From contig JAKOON010000028.1 in NCBI GenBank assembly GCA_022577435.1, positions 3,214,501-3,278,500 on the forward strand: a stretch of 64,000 bases of DNA, in the 5' to 3' direction. The notes under the pieces were generated by a model. That model saw only the letters and a program-made list of their open reading frames with translations. It was not told where the DNA came from and did no database searches. Positions 52,716 through 63,778 of this stretch are shown piece after piece. This DNA comes from Embiotoca jacksoni. Taxonomy: Eukaryota > Chordata > Actinopteri > Embiotocidae. Numbering within the stretch: position 1 is the stretch's first letter; each line of letters begins with the position of its first letter. The translations under genes were made by a program, and so were the position numbers.

Positions 52716-52903
52716 ATAGAAAATGTGTATTTTCAGTAGCTGATTTTTTTTTTCTTCCCTCTGTTCTCATGTGTTTTTATGTCCTTTCACTTTTTTGTTT
52801 ATGCATTAAATGCAACAGTAATTACTGTGTGTGGGGATCTATTCTCTTGTGTAATTTTGTTATGATTTAATCACACCTGTGACTCTCGCTGCCTTCAGGA
52901 GTC

Positions 52904-52955
52904 ATGTGTTCAACGGACCGCGGCTGTTTCTCCTTCAGATCCTGTTGGCCGACAG
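52904..52955 (+). CDS. Possible alternative first coding exon of tnfaip2
   Basis: After an acceptor-like GCTGCCTTCAG, an ATG at 52904 opens 17 codons ending in the strong donor CCGACAG|GTAAGA at 52956. The leftover base joins in frame to the exon at 55140, adding 18 residues ahead of MRMRTQ. The start context is weak and the acceptor would make this an internal exon, so it may be only untranslated leader. Confidence 0.25.
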
Positions 52956-53096
52956 GTAAGAGGAATCGTTTACAAGTCAGCATCGTGAGGGTGTTTTCAG
53001 TTGGCACCTACAGAGCGAGAGTGGGACACCTACAGACAGAGAGAGGCATCTGTCTGGTCGAGATAACAGAGGATAGATGAAGGCAGAGGTTCTTAA

Positions 53097-53313
53097 CCCT
53101 GCTGTTGTCCTCGGGTCAAAATGACCCGCAGCTGTGTTCAACCAAGTTCTATTTTATTTCTATATTTTTATATTTTTTGGGATCATTGGTCATCATTCTT
53201 TAAAGAAACCCTCACAGCCTCCTTGTCACCAATGATCCCAAAAAATGTGAAAATAAAATAGAAATTGGTTGAACACAGCTGCGGGTCATTTTGACCCAAG
53301 GACAACACGAGGG
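53097..53313. mobile_element. TTAA-flanked MITE, probably piggyBac-derived
   Basis: The ends read CCCTGCTGTTGTCCTCGGGT and the complement of CCCTCGTGTTGTCCTTGGGT, with terminal inverted repeats about 85 bp long that include a Gly/Asp-like palindrome 'gggtcaaaatgaccc'. Both sides carry TTAA (53093-53096 and 53314-53317). TTAA duplication with CCCT ends is the piggyBac hallmark. It is 217 bp long and has no coding capacity. Confidence 0.8.
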
Positions 53314-54216
53314 TTAAAAATCACGAGGAAGGCATGTACGAACTCGCTGCACACCATGGAGGCCCTGAAGAGGTCAACAATGGGACAGTGGGGCCTTTTT
53401 TGTCCTGTGAGCGTCATGTACCGTGAGAGGAGGGAGAACTTCAGCAGCGATGTGTCTGTTGCAGCTGTTTTGCCTGCAGATCATGAAGAGTGAAAGGTGA
53501 GAAAAAGCGGTTTGCAGCGTTATGTCAACAGCAGGCTGTGTGGACGTAATGGTGTCAAGGCTGGATAACAAACTGGGTAAAGTGGGGAACTCTCCTGAAC
53601 TAATGCAACCTGGTTCTTTATTTTTATGTCATCTTTTTATGTATTATGTGTCCTCTTGAGTGGCTTTTGATATTCCAGTTGATAAAAGACCTAGATGGTG
53701 CATATTCTTAAGTAAATTTGCATTTATTTTGCTTGCAACTAAACCCACAGCTTACTTTTTGCCCAAAGCCCCGTTCGTGCGTTAATCCGTCCCTGAATCC
53801 TGGCATCCCCGCAACTGAATATTTGGAGGTTTCGACTTCTCAAATATGTGAATTTGTCATTTTTAAACAAAACAAAACATTTTCTTACATCACTCTGCGC
53901 CCTAGGAGATACTTTTTTTTTTTTTTTTTTTTAAGTTTTTGGATGTTTTTTTGATGCATAATCTTGAATAAAAATGATTATTAGTTGCAGTTTTACACAC
54001 ACAAAAACAAAGTTGTTAACTTCTGAAAACTTAAGACAACTTTGCTGCTTACAGTGTTGTTGACCTGTTGGTGGCGCTAGACTCAAATTAAGGGGATCAC
54101 CAGAGTTGCAGGGCAGCATGAGCAAAATTCTGTAAAAAATTGCAGAACAATCCATGATAGTGGAGACATTCGACTGTGGTCAGGACGTTGCCACAGCGCT
54201 GGTGTCTAAAAATAAG

Positions 54217-54236
54217 TTGTGTGTGTGTGTGTGTGT
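54217..54236. repeat. (GT)n microsatellite
   Basis: Ten GT units just upstream of duplicated leader copy 2. Confidence 0.9.
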
Positions 54237-54310
54237 CTGTGTTTTTCCACTGCTCTTGAACTCGTTCATTTACATGATCCAGCAGGAGGAGCTCTCTTCT
54301 GTCTTAAATA

Positions 54311-54560
54311 GACAGCAGCTCTACTCTGACTAACAGAGCAGCGACTGTGAGATCAGAGTGAAAAGCATCTGCTGAGAGAGCGGACACAACTACCACACAA
54401 CAGACGTTTATCTGCCTGTCTGGACTGGTTGGTAGCATGTTTCATTTAAAAAAGTTACTTTCTTCACTTCAGAGTTAACTTTGATTTAATTTGCCTTAAA
54501 TTCTGTTATCTGTTCTCTTCTGTCTATCTGTCAATGTTCTCTTTTTTCAGTAATAAGTTG
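54311..54560 (+). promoter_or_regulatory. Duplicated block, copy 2; possible tnfaip2 promoter/leader
   Basis: This is the second copy of the block at 52471-52715, offset by about 1840 bp. TTAAATA at about 54304-54310 sits where a TATA box would lie relative to 'gactaacagagcagcgactg'. No strong splice donor was seen in the block, so a role as a first exon is conjecture. Confidence 0.3.
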
Positions 54561-55141
54561 ATTACTTACTTAATTGATTGATAAAAATATCTTTGCATTT
54601 CAGATTACTATTTTAATATATGTTTTTATTTCACTTTTGATATGGTATGCACAAACAACTAAAACGTGTCCGTTGGGGTTTTATTTTGAAAGTAACACAA
54701 CAGGAAATTAGTTATATCAAAAGTTTAACAGATAAACTTTTAATTTTCTGAAAATAGCATTATCTACAAATGCAAAGGTAATGTTGAAAGTTAGAATAGC
54801 CGATTTAAACATTAAAAAGGAAAAATGAAAGTGATAGATATCAGCCAAAAAGCGTTAAATTCAAATGCAATATATTATTTTTTTTGCTGCTTGCTTATGT
54901 TGTTGACAATTAATGTGGTTATAGCTTTATTAGATGCTAATTTAACCGCTGCCTCAGCCTATTAAAAAGTAATTAGGGAGACGCAACAATTGTAAAAACT
55001 AGAAAGAACCTACAGCTTTGTTGCACAGACTTTAATATTTTAGATTCCGACATGCTTTGTTTTTTGAATTGACAAACACTGGGCTGCATTTTTTTCCTCC
55101 AAACACAGATTTTGCAGCGCTTTTCTTGGTCCTCTGCAGGT

Positions 55142-58100
55142 ATGAGGATGCGAACCCAGTCAGAATTGGCGCAGGCGGATCACAGCAGGAGATCTGCGGG
55201 AGGACGATGGTTCAGAGGACAACTCCAGAGGTTCCGGAGAGGCCCCACAAGTCAGGCCGGCGTCAGCAATCCAGCCACGACAGATGGACATCGGCCATCC
55301 GGTGATGAGGAGCCCCATGAGGAGTGTCCAATCGGTGAGATTATAGTTTTTATAGTTTGTTACAAACTTCAAAAAATGTTTTGTAAAGTAGAAGAAAACA
55401 CACTGTAAACTGAAGAGTTCTCTGAAGCAAAAATATGGGAAATATTAGGGAGTCTAAAATTTCTCTCAGTGCGGATAACACAGAAATGGAATATGATAAT
55501 GATCACAAAGAGGAAAGGTCATCATACACTCCAGTGGTACAGCCTGACTGAAATAACGTGCCAAACATAGACAATAAAACGACTCAGGAAGACTTCTGAC
55601 AAGTATTAGACAAAACAATCTCCTCCAAAACAGTCTATTAAAATGATTATCTTCATTACAGATTGATTATTTAGGTTTTAAAATTACATTTAAACTGTAA
55701 AAATGAAACTGTTACCTTAAAGATACTCAATACACATATTATCAGAGAATGATAAAAACTAGCAAATATTTACATTGGAACTGATGAATATTTACTAATA
55801 AATTACAAATTACAGTTGCAAGTTATTTTTTTGTTGATTGATTAATTGACATAGATTAACTGACATAGTTATTCAATTTTAAGTTGCTTAGTCTGCTTTA
55901 TACATTTTACAATAAAGCAATGATTGTATAACTAAAATTATTTGATGATTGATGTTTTTGCTGAATATTTTCTGCCGCTGTTTTGAGAATGGACTAATCT
56001 TTTAAGTTCTTTATGACTAACACAATAACAAACATATGAGGATTTAAACCTGTACATTTGAATTTTCCCCATTTTCTTCTGTAACATTAAAGATCTTCTG
56101 GCTCTGCTGGTCAGAGAAGAAGCTATGGAGCTGTAGGAATTTGTGAAGGCAATTTGCACTTCTTTCTGACACTGCTGCCTTAAATATATAATCCACATTT
56201 CATCCTGGATGTTTAAATGCCTCATTTTATTATAAACATGTTCGACAGTTCAAAACAAAGCCTTCTCTTTGTTTTTCTCCCTCAGTGATTCTCACCTTCG
56301 AACAAAACCTGGAGAAAGAACGTTTCTGTGAGGCCAGCCGCCTGCTGATGGACAGAGAGAATCTTCTGTTTGGGGAGATAACAGCTGCAGAGGCAGCGGA
56401 CAAGCTGGCTGCAGACCACAGAACCCTTGAAAAGCTCGTTCTTCGGACCGTGCAGCAGAGTCTGTCTCTCAGCTGTGAGCAGACGAACAGTAGAGCAGCG
56501 TCTGGTCTGAGTTCGGCCCTGACGTCTGCCGTGAAGGCCATCGAGCAGGAGGAGGAGCAGGACCGGCTGTGGAAAGAGTCGTCTCGGACCCCGCCGGCCT
56601 GGAGGCCCAGTGGCTTGTGGAAGCGCCACGATGCGGCGCTCGCCATGTTGGTGGAGGGACGCCTGGACAACCCCTCGACCGCGCCTCCCGACCAGGCGCA
56701 GCAGTCGTCCATCCAGGCCGACATCAACAGCATGGGCCGGCAGCTGAAGGAGGACCTGCTGCTGGTGGTGAAGGAAGTGAAGAGCTGCTACCCGCCGGAG
56801 ATGGACATCTGTAACCTTTACGCCAAACTGTACCACCAAACCCTCAGTGCCAGATTCAGGAAGATCGCAGACTTTGTTCTGGACGACAAGGACAGCACTT
56901 TCGTCCTGCGCTGGGTGAACGAGTTTTATCCCGGGTGAGTCGTCAATGCGGTTTATGTTTGAAGCAGCACCTTGAATTTCTGGGTGCATTCTGTACTGTG
57001 TTGGTATATTTTTCTCTTCATTACGTCCATCACCTGTCAAACACACGGATCCAAACAGACCAAGATTTCTCACCAAATACTTCCCACAATAGTTTCTAAG
57101 GAACTTTTCTTCATGATAATTTACATTTATTTTACAGTTTTGATTACCAGTTACTTTGCAGATTAATATTATCAAAGATTAAAAACTTACAAGCATATAA
57201 AGTAACTCAGGTTGCTGCAGCATTAAAGTTGCTGTATGATAAAGTATCATTTAATATTATTCTGCATAATGACTTTTTGTACTTTTTATAGTTTATTTAA
57301 ATGCTTATAAGTAAAACTCAGAAGGCCGGCCTTACTTGCTGATTGTTGTAGAGCTACTTTAAGGTCAAAGGTTAAACCCCAGTTGTTTTGATGGCAATGT
57401 TGTCTTCCCACTAGCTTCTCCATCAGGTCAAAAGGTCTTCATTATTAACAATTTGGTTCATGAAATCACTTAAATTTGTCATGAATATTTATGGTCTGCA
57501 GAGTCTGACGTTCTTTTGGAAATGTAGAATATGTGTCAGAAGACTGAGGGAAAGTTTACACTGTGATTTACATATGCAAAACAGTGCATATGTATCTGAT
57601 ATAATATGCAAAATCCACGTGCAATCCTAATTGTGTAGCTCTAATATGACCCGAGGTGTTAATCCAAGTTTGTGTGTTTCCTGCTTTGTGTGTCAGAATC
57701 CTTCAGAAGCCGGAGCTGGTCGGTGAGATCGATACTGAAGCGCTGGGAAAGCTGCTGCCCAAAGAGTTACTGCAGCCTCTGGAGAAACATTACCTGAGTA
57801 ATGAACAGGTGACCCCAGTTTATTTAAGTGTGGCGTGTTTAGAAATACAAAGATTGGAATATTGCCATGAAATTTAGGGAGATTATTCAGACTCTGCAGA
57901 AGATAATCCCCCGCCTAATTTTATTGACTAGGTTGTATTTTAGCAGTAACACAATCATCAGGACTGTATATGTTTCTTTTATTGCTTTATTGTGAGTTGT
58001 AAGAATTACTGCAGCCTCTAAGAGCCAGTAGTGAAGTTTTAGTTTTATAAATGTAGATACAATTATAAGCTTGAATATTTAAATGTGTAAATAGAAACAA

Positions 58101-60974
58101 ACACCGTGCATGAAAGACTGTGTGTCGTAGTGACAGCGGTGTGTTGTCGTGCTTTCAGAGTGTGCTGACCACTTATATCGTCCAAATCCTGGCGGAAGCG
58201 AAGGAGAAGTGGGATAAAGGAGAGGAGCCGACCAGAGAGGACGGCTGCTACGACAGCCCCCTGGCCTACGACATCATTCAGGTAAAATATCAACACATCA
58301 GCATGATGTTAAAGCTGCTATTAATGACATTTTTCTATCTAATGGTAACAGAAATGTGAAATCAGTGTGAAAGGAGTCTACAGTGAGTTTCAGCATCTTT
58401 ACTGTTTTCTGATGTTCACTGTTCGTATTTCATAGAAGTTCAAACACACCGAAAACAGAGCGGTTTGCATACCTTATTATAATAGTTTGTTAAGGTGAAA
58501 TCACATAGTATTTTAATGTTTTCTTTTGCTTCTTTTGATCACGAGAAAACAAAATGTTTATCCGTATATTCTGCTCTACAGTTTAGACCAGGAAACTTCA
58601 GGAGTTTTCTAGCCTGTTTCACATATTAACTGAAAAAACTAATAGACCGGCTAAACTTAAAAAAAAAAGAAAAACCAACCAGGAAGATGTTTGTTTTTGT
58701 TCGATCAAGGTCACAGTGTTAAAGACCTGCCGTGATCCTGCTGCTTTGTAATAATGCTCTACCACTGCACACAAGTGGGTTTGGTGCTTTGTGTTAGTTT
58801 AACTGCACGTTAAATGTAAAAAAAAATATTATGTAAAATGCTGTCGCTGATTTGTGTCCTCTGTCGGTCTTCAGCTCATCAATGGTAAGGTGACATCAGC
58901 AGAAACAGTCGTCGGAGACCTGCAGAAGGCCCAGAGCATAACGCACCAGCTGGAAGGTTTAATGCACAGGTAACAATAGACATCGTTATTTTTCTAAATA
59001 GCATCATTTTAAAAGATATTTTGTTTTATGAGAGCAAAGAGTTTTTCATTCAAACACAAATTCCTGCAGGTTCAAAGTCTTCCAAGAAGACGTCAGCAAG
59101 CAGAACAGGCCGAACAGCAGAGCCTTCGTCAAGGCAAACCTCGGCTGCGTAGAACAGTTCAGGTGCGTCTCTCATCCGACGAGTCGGATCGAAATATATA
59201 GCAACAGGAGAGCGCGTCACTGTGAGCTGATGTGTCTTCTGTCTGCAGGGACTTCCTGGATCGGAGGAGCCGTCTGTTCCCGGACGACGTGAGGAGAAAC
59301 TGTTTGTGTGTTCTGACTGACATGAAACAGTCAGCACACACCTATTTATTAAGTCCTGTGCACAAGGTCCTCAAGGTAACTTTATTTACAACACATTTAA
59401 AGACAGAATTTGTAGTTTATTCTCACTTACACACAATGTAGAGGTCCAAATGTGGATTACTCCGCTGATGAAAATAATCCCCGACAGATGCACTTTCCTC
59501 CAGTTTCTACTTTTGGGATTTTTTTTTTATGGGATGTCCTGAAAACAAGACTGGATGGGGTGTCTGTTGTAAAAGTGAGAGATAAAATAAAATGCCTCGT
59601 GTTTGTACCTCACACAGCCTCATTACCAGAAGCTGGGAACCAATGACTGGCTGAACAAGAACGTGTTTGAGAACCTGCTGATCGACATGGAAGAAGAGAT
59701 TCAGGAGCTTCAGGGTTCGACTCAGTCCTGTTACCAGGTAAAGTGAAGAAAACAGGAAGGGAAGTTTTATACTAAATAAAAATATACTACAATTACTGAT
59801 GAGATGATTGAATTAATCTCAGGAGCTGATTGGCCAGCTTTACCAGGAAGTGACGGAGGAATATGTGAGGAGGCTCCTGAGAGGAGAGGTCAGACTGAAG
59901 GACAAGGATCGTCAGGAGAAGGCTTACATGACTGTGAGAGACGACGCGGAGAGTTTGCACAAGATATTCAACGAAAGGGTGAGACTTCAGTGTAACTAAT
60001 CACTCTCATTTATCCCGGCACTGAGACCTGATATCAACAAGCCCATTAATCAAACACGAAATCTTAACTGGACAAATTTTGACTGAACTTAGGTAGAAAA
60101 TACTGGTTTACTTTTATGTTAATGTGATCACCCGGCCACATGATTTCTGGTTTTTAGCATCTAAAATTTAGAATAAAATAGATAGGACAACAAAATGAAA
60201 GACTACAAAAACTACTGTCCATATCAAAAGGCTTTAAGGAACCACAAGAGGCCGGTTTAAATCAAATTTATCACAGATTCTGTCTTGTTCATGCCAACAA
60301 TGACTCTTTCATCCACACAAAAGTTGGTCGTCGAGCTCCACAAAGCTCTGCACTGGGACCGGTACTTTTCACAAGACTGCAGGCAAACTATCCAAAAAAA
60401 CAACTGGAATTTACCATTATTTAAACATGACACCGTGTCAATTGAGTAATAGTTTTTTGACTGAACTGATCCAGTGTAAAACTTAATTACTGTCAACTCA
60501 AAACATGAAATCCTGCCTCAAACACAAGGTTTTTAGATTACTGTTGACGTTAGGAGACTGAACGGAGGTACCTGCTCTGTCTTCACAGGGATTAAAGGAC
60601 GAGTGGTTGAAGGAAATCCTGACCAATATTGGAGAAGTGCTGAAACTCCAAGATGTCCCTGCCCTGCAGGTGCAAGTAGTTTCACTGGGATTTGCTTATC
60701 CTGACCTCAGGTATCCTTCACACTCTGGATTAACTTAAACTTTATTACACAGTTTGAGACAATGAATAATAAACTTATTGTAATCCATGATCAGAATTGA
60801 ACCCCCCTCTTTCCCCCCCACAGTGGAAAACACATTTCAGCTCTTCTCAGGCTGAAGACGAACCTCTCTAAAGCCAACAGGAAAACCATCAAAGCCACTC
60901 TGTTGGACACTTTGAAAGAAGCCAGCGTTGGTGGTGACATTCAGCCGTTTTTCTCCAAACTTGACGTCAAATGA
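55142..60974 (+). CDS. tnfaip2: TNFAIP2 / M-Sec (Sec6 family), 11 exons
   Basis: Exons: 55142-55334 (exon body starts 55140), 56286-56934, 57697-57808, 58159-58281, 58875-58969, 59070-59162, 59249-59375, 59618-59737, 59823-59978, 60589-60710 and 60824-60974. The joined frame is open with GT-AG junctions and yields 646 residues; human TNFAIP2 is about 654. Residues 16-33 (RRSAGGRWFRGQLQRFRR) are polybasic with aromatics, like the N-terminal region of M-Sec known to bind PI(4,5)P2. From residue 65 the protein is Sec6-like, with ILTFEQNLEKERFCEASRLL at the start. M-Sec acts at the plasma membrane with RalA and the exocyst to form protrusions and tunnelling nanotubes. An upstream leader exon, possibly coding, may exist at 52.4-54.6 kb. 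Naming rests on length, N-terminus and synteny. Confidence 0.8.
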
Positions 60975-61210
60975 GTCGCACACATTTAGTTTCTTCGTCA
61001 CTATAGCACCAGCTGAGAGTTGAGCTGCACACCGTCCTGTACTTCAGTGTTTCTATGTGAATATGTACTAAGTATTATGGGTTAAATGTTACTCAGGCTG
61101 GAGGGAATATTGTGCAAAGATTACATGATGGAACGAGTGTTGTAGTTACTGTATGAATATACAAGTATTGCTGGTAAATATCTTGCATTTCAAAGCTGAA
61201 AAATCAGGGT

Positions 61211-61266
<56 letters not shown>

Positions 61267-61490
61267 CTTTCTCTGTTTTTGTGAGGACCAGGTCAGCACT
61301 AGCAGGTGCAATCATTTCATAGTGTCTATTTTATGATATCAAATCAGTGTCACAGTTTGTTATTTTTAATACCACGTTTTTTGTCACGTGTGAAATAGAA
61401 AGAAGGCATGTCTGTTTTGTCTCCTGATGTACATAATGTAAACTGTTAAATGTAAGTTAAATTTATAAATAAATATGGTAAAAAAACTGT
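60975..61490 (+). other. 3' UTR of tnfaip2
   Basis: About 500 bases follow the TGA and lead to AATAAA at 61468-61473. A (GT)n tract lies inside, at 61213-61264. Confidence 0.65.
61213..61264. repeat. (GT)n microsatellite in tnfaip2 3' UTR
   Basis: About 26 GT units. In RNA this would be a long UG repeat. Confidence 0.95.
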
Positions 61491-61682
61491 GATTTGATAC
61501 ATTTTCTTACAGATGTCAAACCACATTTTCCACTTTTTCTACAGATCTGCACATTTAAATTAGCTTTTGTTGTTATTAGATTAAAAAAACAACAACAAGA
61601 CCTTAAGTAGATGCAGATTTTCTGCAGCTTTGATGAGTTCAAGGACTAAAAACATGAACATTAAGTGCACGGAAGTGCACGG

Positions 61683-61690
61683 TATAAAAA
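61683..61690 (+). promoter_or_regulatory. TATA box of a possible small gene
   Basis: TATAAAAA follows a tandem 'aagtgcacgg' decamer (about 61663-61682) and lies 93 bp before an ATG whose short frame ends at a GTAAGT donor. Confidence 0.4.
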
Positions 61691-61775
61691 GTCAGCGCGG
61701 TCACTAAGATTCATCCTCTGGACTGCCGTCAACATCCATCCAACAGGTTTTGAGATTTTATCTTGAATCAAAGCG

Positions 61776-62041
61776 ATGGAGCAACCAGAAAACCAGCAGT
61801 GCTGTCCCGTAAGTCCCACTGTTAGCGAGGCCAAAAATATATAACAATATCACAGTTGATGAAATTCCCCACAAGGAAGTCAAAGGTGACAGATGGACAC
61901 CTCATCAGAGGAGTATTATAATAAATGCTCTGCTTCAGAGACCTCTAAATCCTCTTTACTGTGTTTTAGTCACAAGCAGCCAAATGTGAACAATTCAGGG
62001 AAGTCATTAATCCTGTTGTGGGAGAACCGAGACTGCGTTGA
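61776..62041 (+). CDS. Possible small gene, first exon plus candidate second exon
   Basis: ATG at 61776 encodes MEQPENQQCCP and meets a consensus donor (CCC|GTAAGT, GT at 61809). A T-rich acceptor (TTTACTGTGTTTTAG) at 61969 opens an exon that continues in phase 0 for 23 codons (SQAAKCEQFREV onward) to TGA at 62039-62041, giving a 34-residue product. I do not recognise the family. The true second exon may instead lie beyond the window. Confidence 0.25.
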
Positions 62042-62049
62042 GTGAGCTG

Positions 62050-63480
62050 AGGTGTTTCCAGTTTATTATTTCAGAGTTACAGCTCAGCAGGGGAAGGATG
62101 TGAGTCTGTTCAAGAAGTCACTACAAAGAACTGCCAGCATGGAGCTATTTTCCTGAAAGTGTAAAAAGGGAGGATGTGCTCTGGAAGGGGGAGGCCACAA
62201 TTTCCCACCGGGAGAGAGAGAGAAGGTCATGACAAAACTTATTAAAGCTAATAATCTGGAATCTCCAGAATGAACTGGAAACTCCCACAGTGTTTTCCCG
62301 CTTAGAGGAATTGACCCTAAGATTTTGCATTTAGACCATGTAGACCAGGATCACAGCCTATTCATTAAAATATTTTTTTAGTGTCATTATCAGTTTTTAA
62401 TCATCAATGGTGGAAAGTACATTTACTTTAATTACACAAATTACATTGGTAACTGTACAAATTCAGATTTAACATACAAAGCCTGCAAATATCTTATAAA
62501 ATACAATGCTCTATCATTTAATAACACTAACCAATGATATTTACAATTAGAGCTGAAACTATGTCAATTAATATACTGACAAAAACCTTTTTTCATGCAA
62601 AGAAGCTTCTCAGTTGTAGGGATTTGCTGCTTCTCCTTTTAATTATTTTACTGCTATAATTCATTATTTTTTAAATAATGTTAAAGAAACATTATGAAAG
62701 TTTTACTTTGGGTAATTATGATGTGCATTTTTTTTTAAAGTTTTATCTTTACAAATCAAACTATCGGTCAAATCATGATTTTATTACATTATCAGCTGAT
62801 TAATGATTATTAATGAAAATAATAACTTTTTGCAGTCCTGTAAAAGATAGTCAATTTGATTTTATATTAATGCTTGATTAATTGTCAAGTAAACAAGTAA
62901 TACTTCCCCAACATAAACTGTTGCATTCATTGCCCCCATAAACTTTCTCCTTTCTGAGTCACCTGACCTCCCACTTACCCAGCTGTTCTCATTATCCAAT
63001 CAGCTCGGCATTGATATCTATTGGCCCATTTCCACCTGTCAGTTAAGTGTTGCTTACAGCCATTGTGACGTGTACCTGCTTCTACCTGTCGTCGTGTACC
63101 TGGACCTGCCTTCCTGTGAGCCTCCTGCACTTTTTTTGAGGCATGAAGATGAAAAAGTTGGCAAAAATGTTCCTTCCTCTTCTTTTAAACATCGTGAGAC
63201 ACCGCAGATTTCTCTCTGGACTAAAACCATGACGTAAGTTACCGTAGTAAACTGATGGTAGTCTCCATCTAGTGGTTTTTTACTGGTGGTACAATAAAAA
63301 TAGTCAAAAACATATGTTGTGGTGAATTATAATCGAGTTTATTGATTTCATTGCAGACATAAAAGTGTTTTTGTTTTTTTTAAACCCTGTCACCATTGGT
63401 AGCAAGAAAAAAAAACAATATAAAAGTACAAAATATAACATTAACAAAGAAGCAGAGTAGAAAAACTAAACCTTTATTTG
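62050..63480. other. AT-rich DNA, no confirmed gene
   Basis: One short frame from about 63143 (MKMKKLAKMFLPLLLN onward) ends at a stop at 63229-63231. Overlapping it, ATGAC at 63228-63232 is followed directly by GTAAGT, which could be a first exon that splits its second codon. Neither reading is supported by homology. Confidence 0.3.
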
Positions 63481-63484
63481 ATTT

Positions 63485-63611
63485 TTTGATTTTGATTTTA
63501 TACACTTTATTAATCCCCGAGGGGAAATTTCTTCACTACAGCAGGGGGGCTCTCAGGGGGGAGCTGCTGCAGCAGGCTGCCACTAGCGCGGCGCCAGGTA
63601 ACCTGACCTAA
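63485..63611 (-). mobile_element. LINE tail-like fragment, minus strand
   Basis: The complement of 'actttattaatccccgaggg' matches the LINE tail wording at 27040-27065 (cctcggggattaataaag). No coding part remains, and it abuts the SINE that follows. Confidence 0.5.
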
Positions 63612-63778
63612 GGTACATGTTTTTGGATGATGGGAGGAAGCCGGAGAACCCGGAGAGAACCCACGCAAGCACAGGGAGAACATGCACACTCCGCACAGAA
63701 AGGCCCAGGACCGGATTTGAACCCGGAACCTTTTTGCTGTGAGGTGACAGTGCTAACCACTGCACCACCGTGCCCCCC
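63612..63778 (-). mobile_element. tRNA-like SINE, minus strand, 3'-truncated
   Basis: Read on the minus strand it begins GGGGGGCACGGTGGTGCAGT, has the B-box-like GGTTCAAATCC, and runs to the 'ctccggcttcctcccatcat' region. It is the same family as the copies at 50803 and 23370. Confidence 0.75.

Noticed and set aside
56282..57175. 297-codon minus-strand open frame
   Set aside because: It overlaps tnfaip2 exon 2 in antisense and has no family motif. The + strand reading has strong Sec6 similarity and consistent splice sites.
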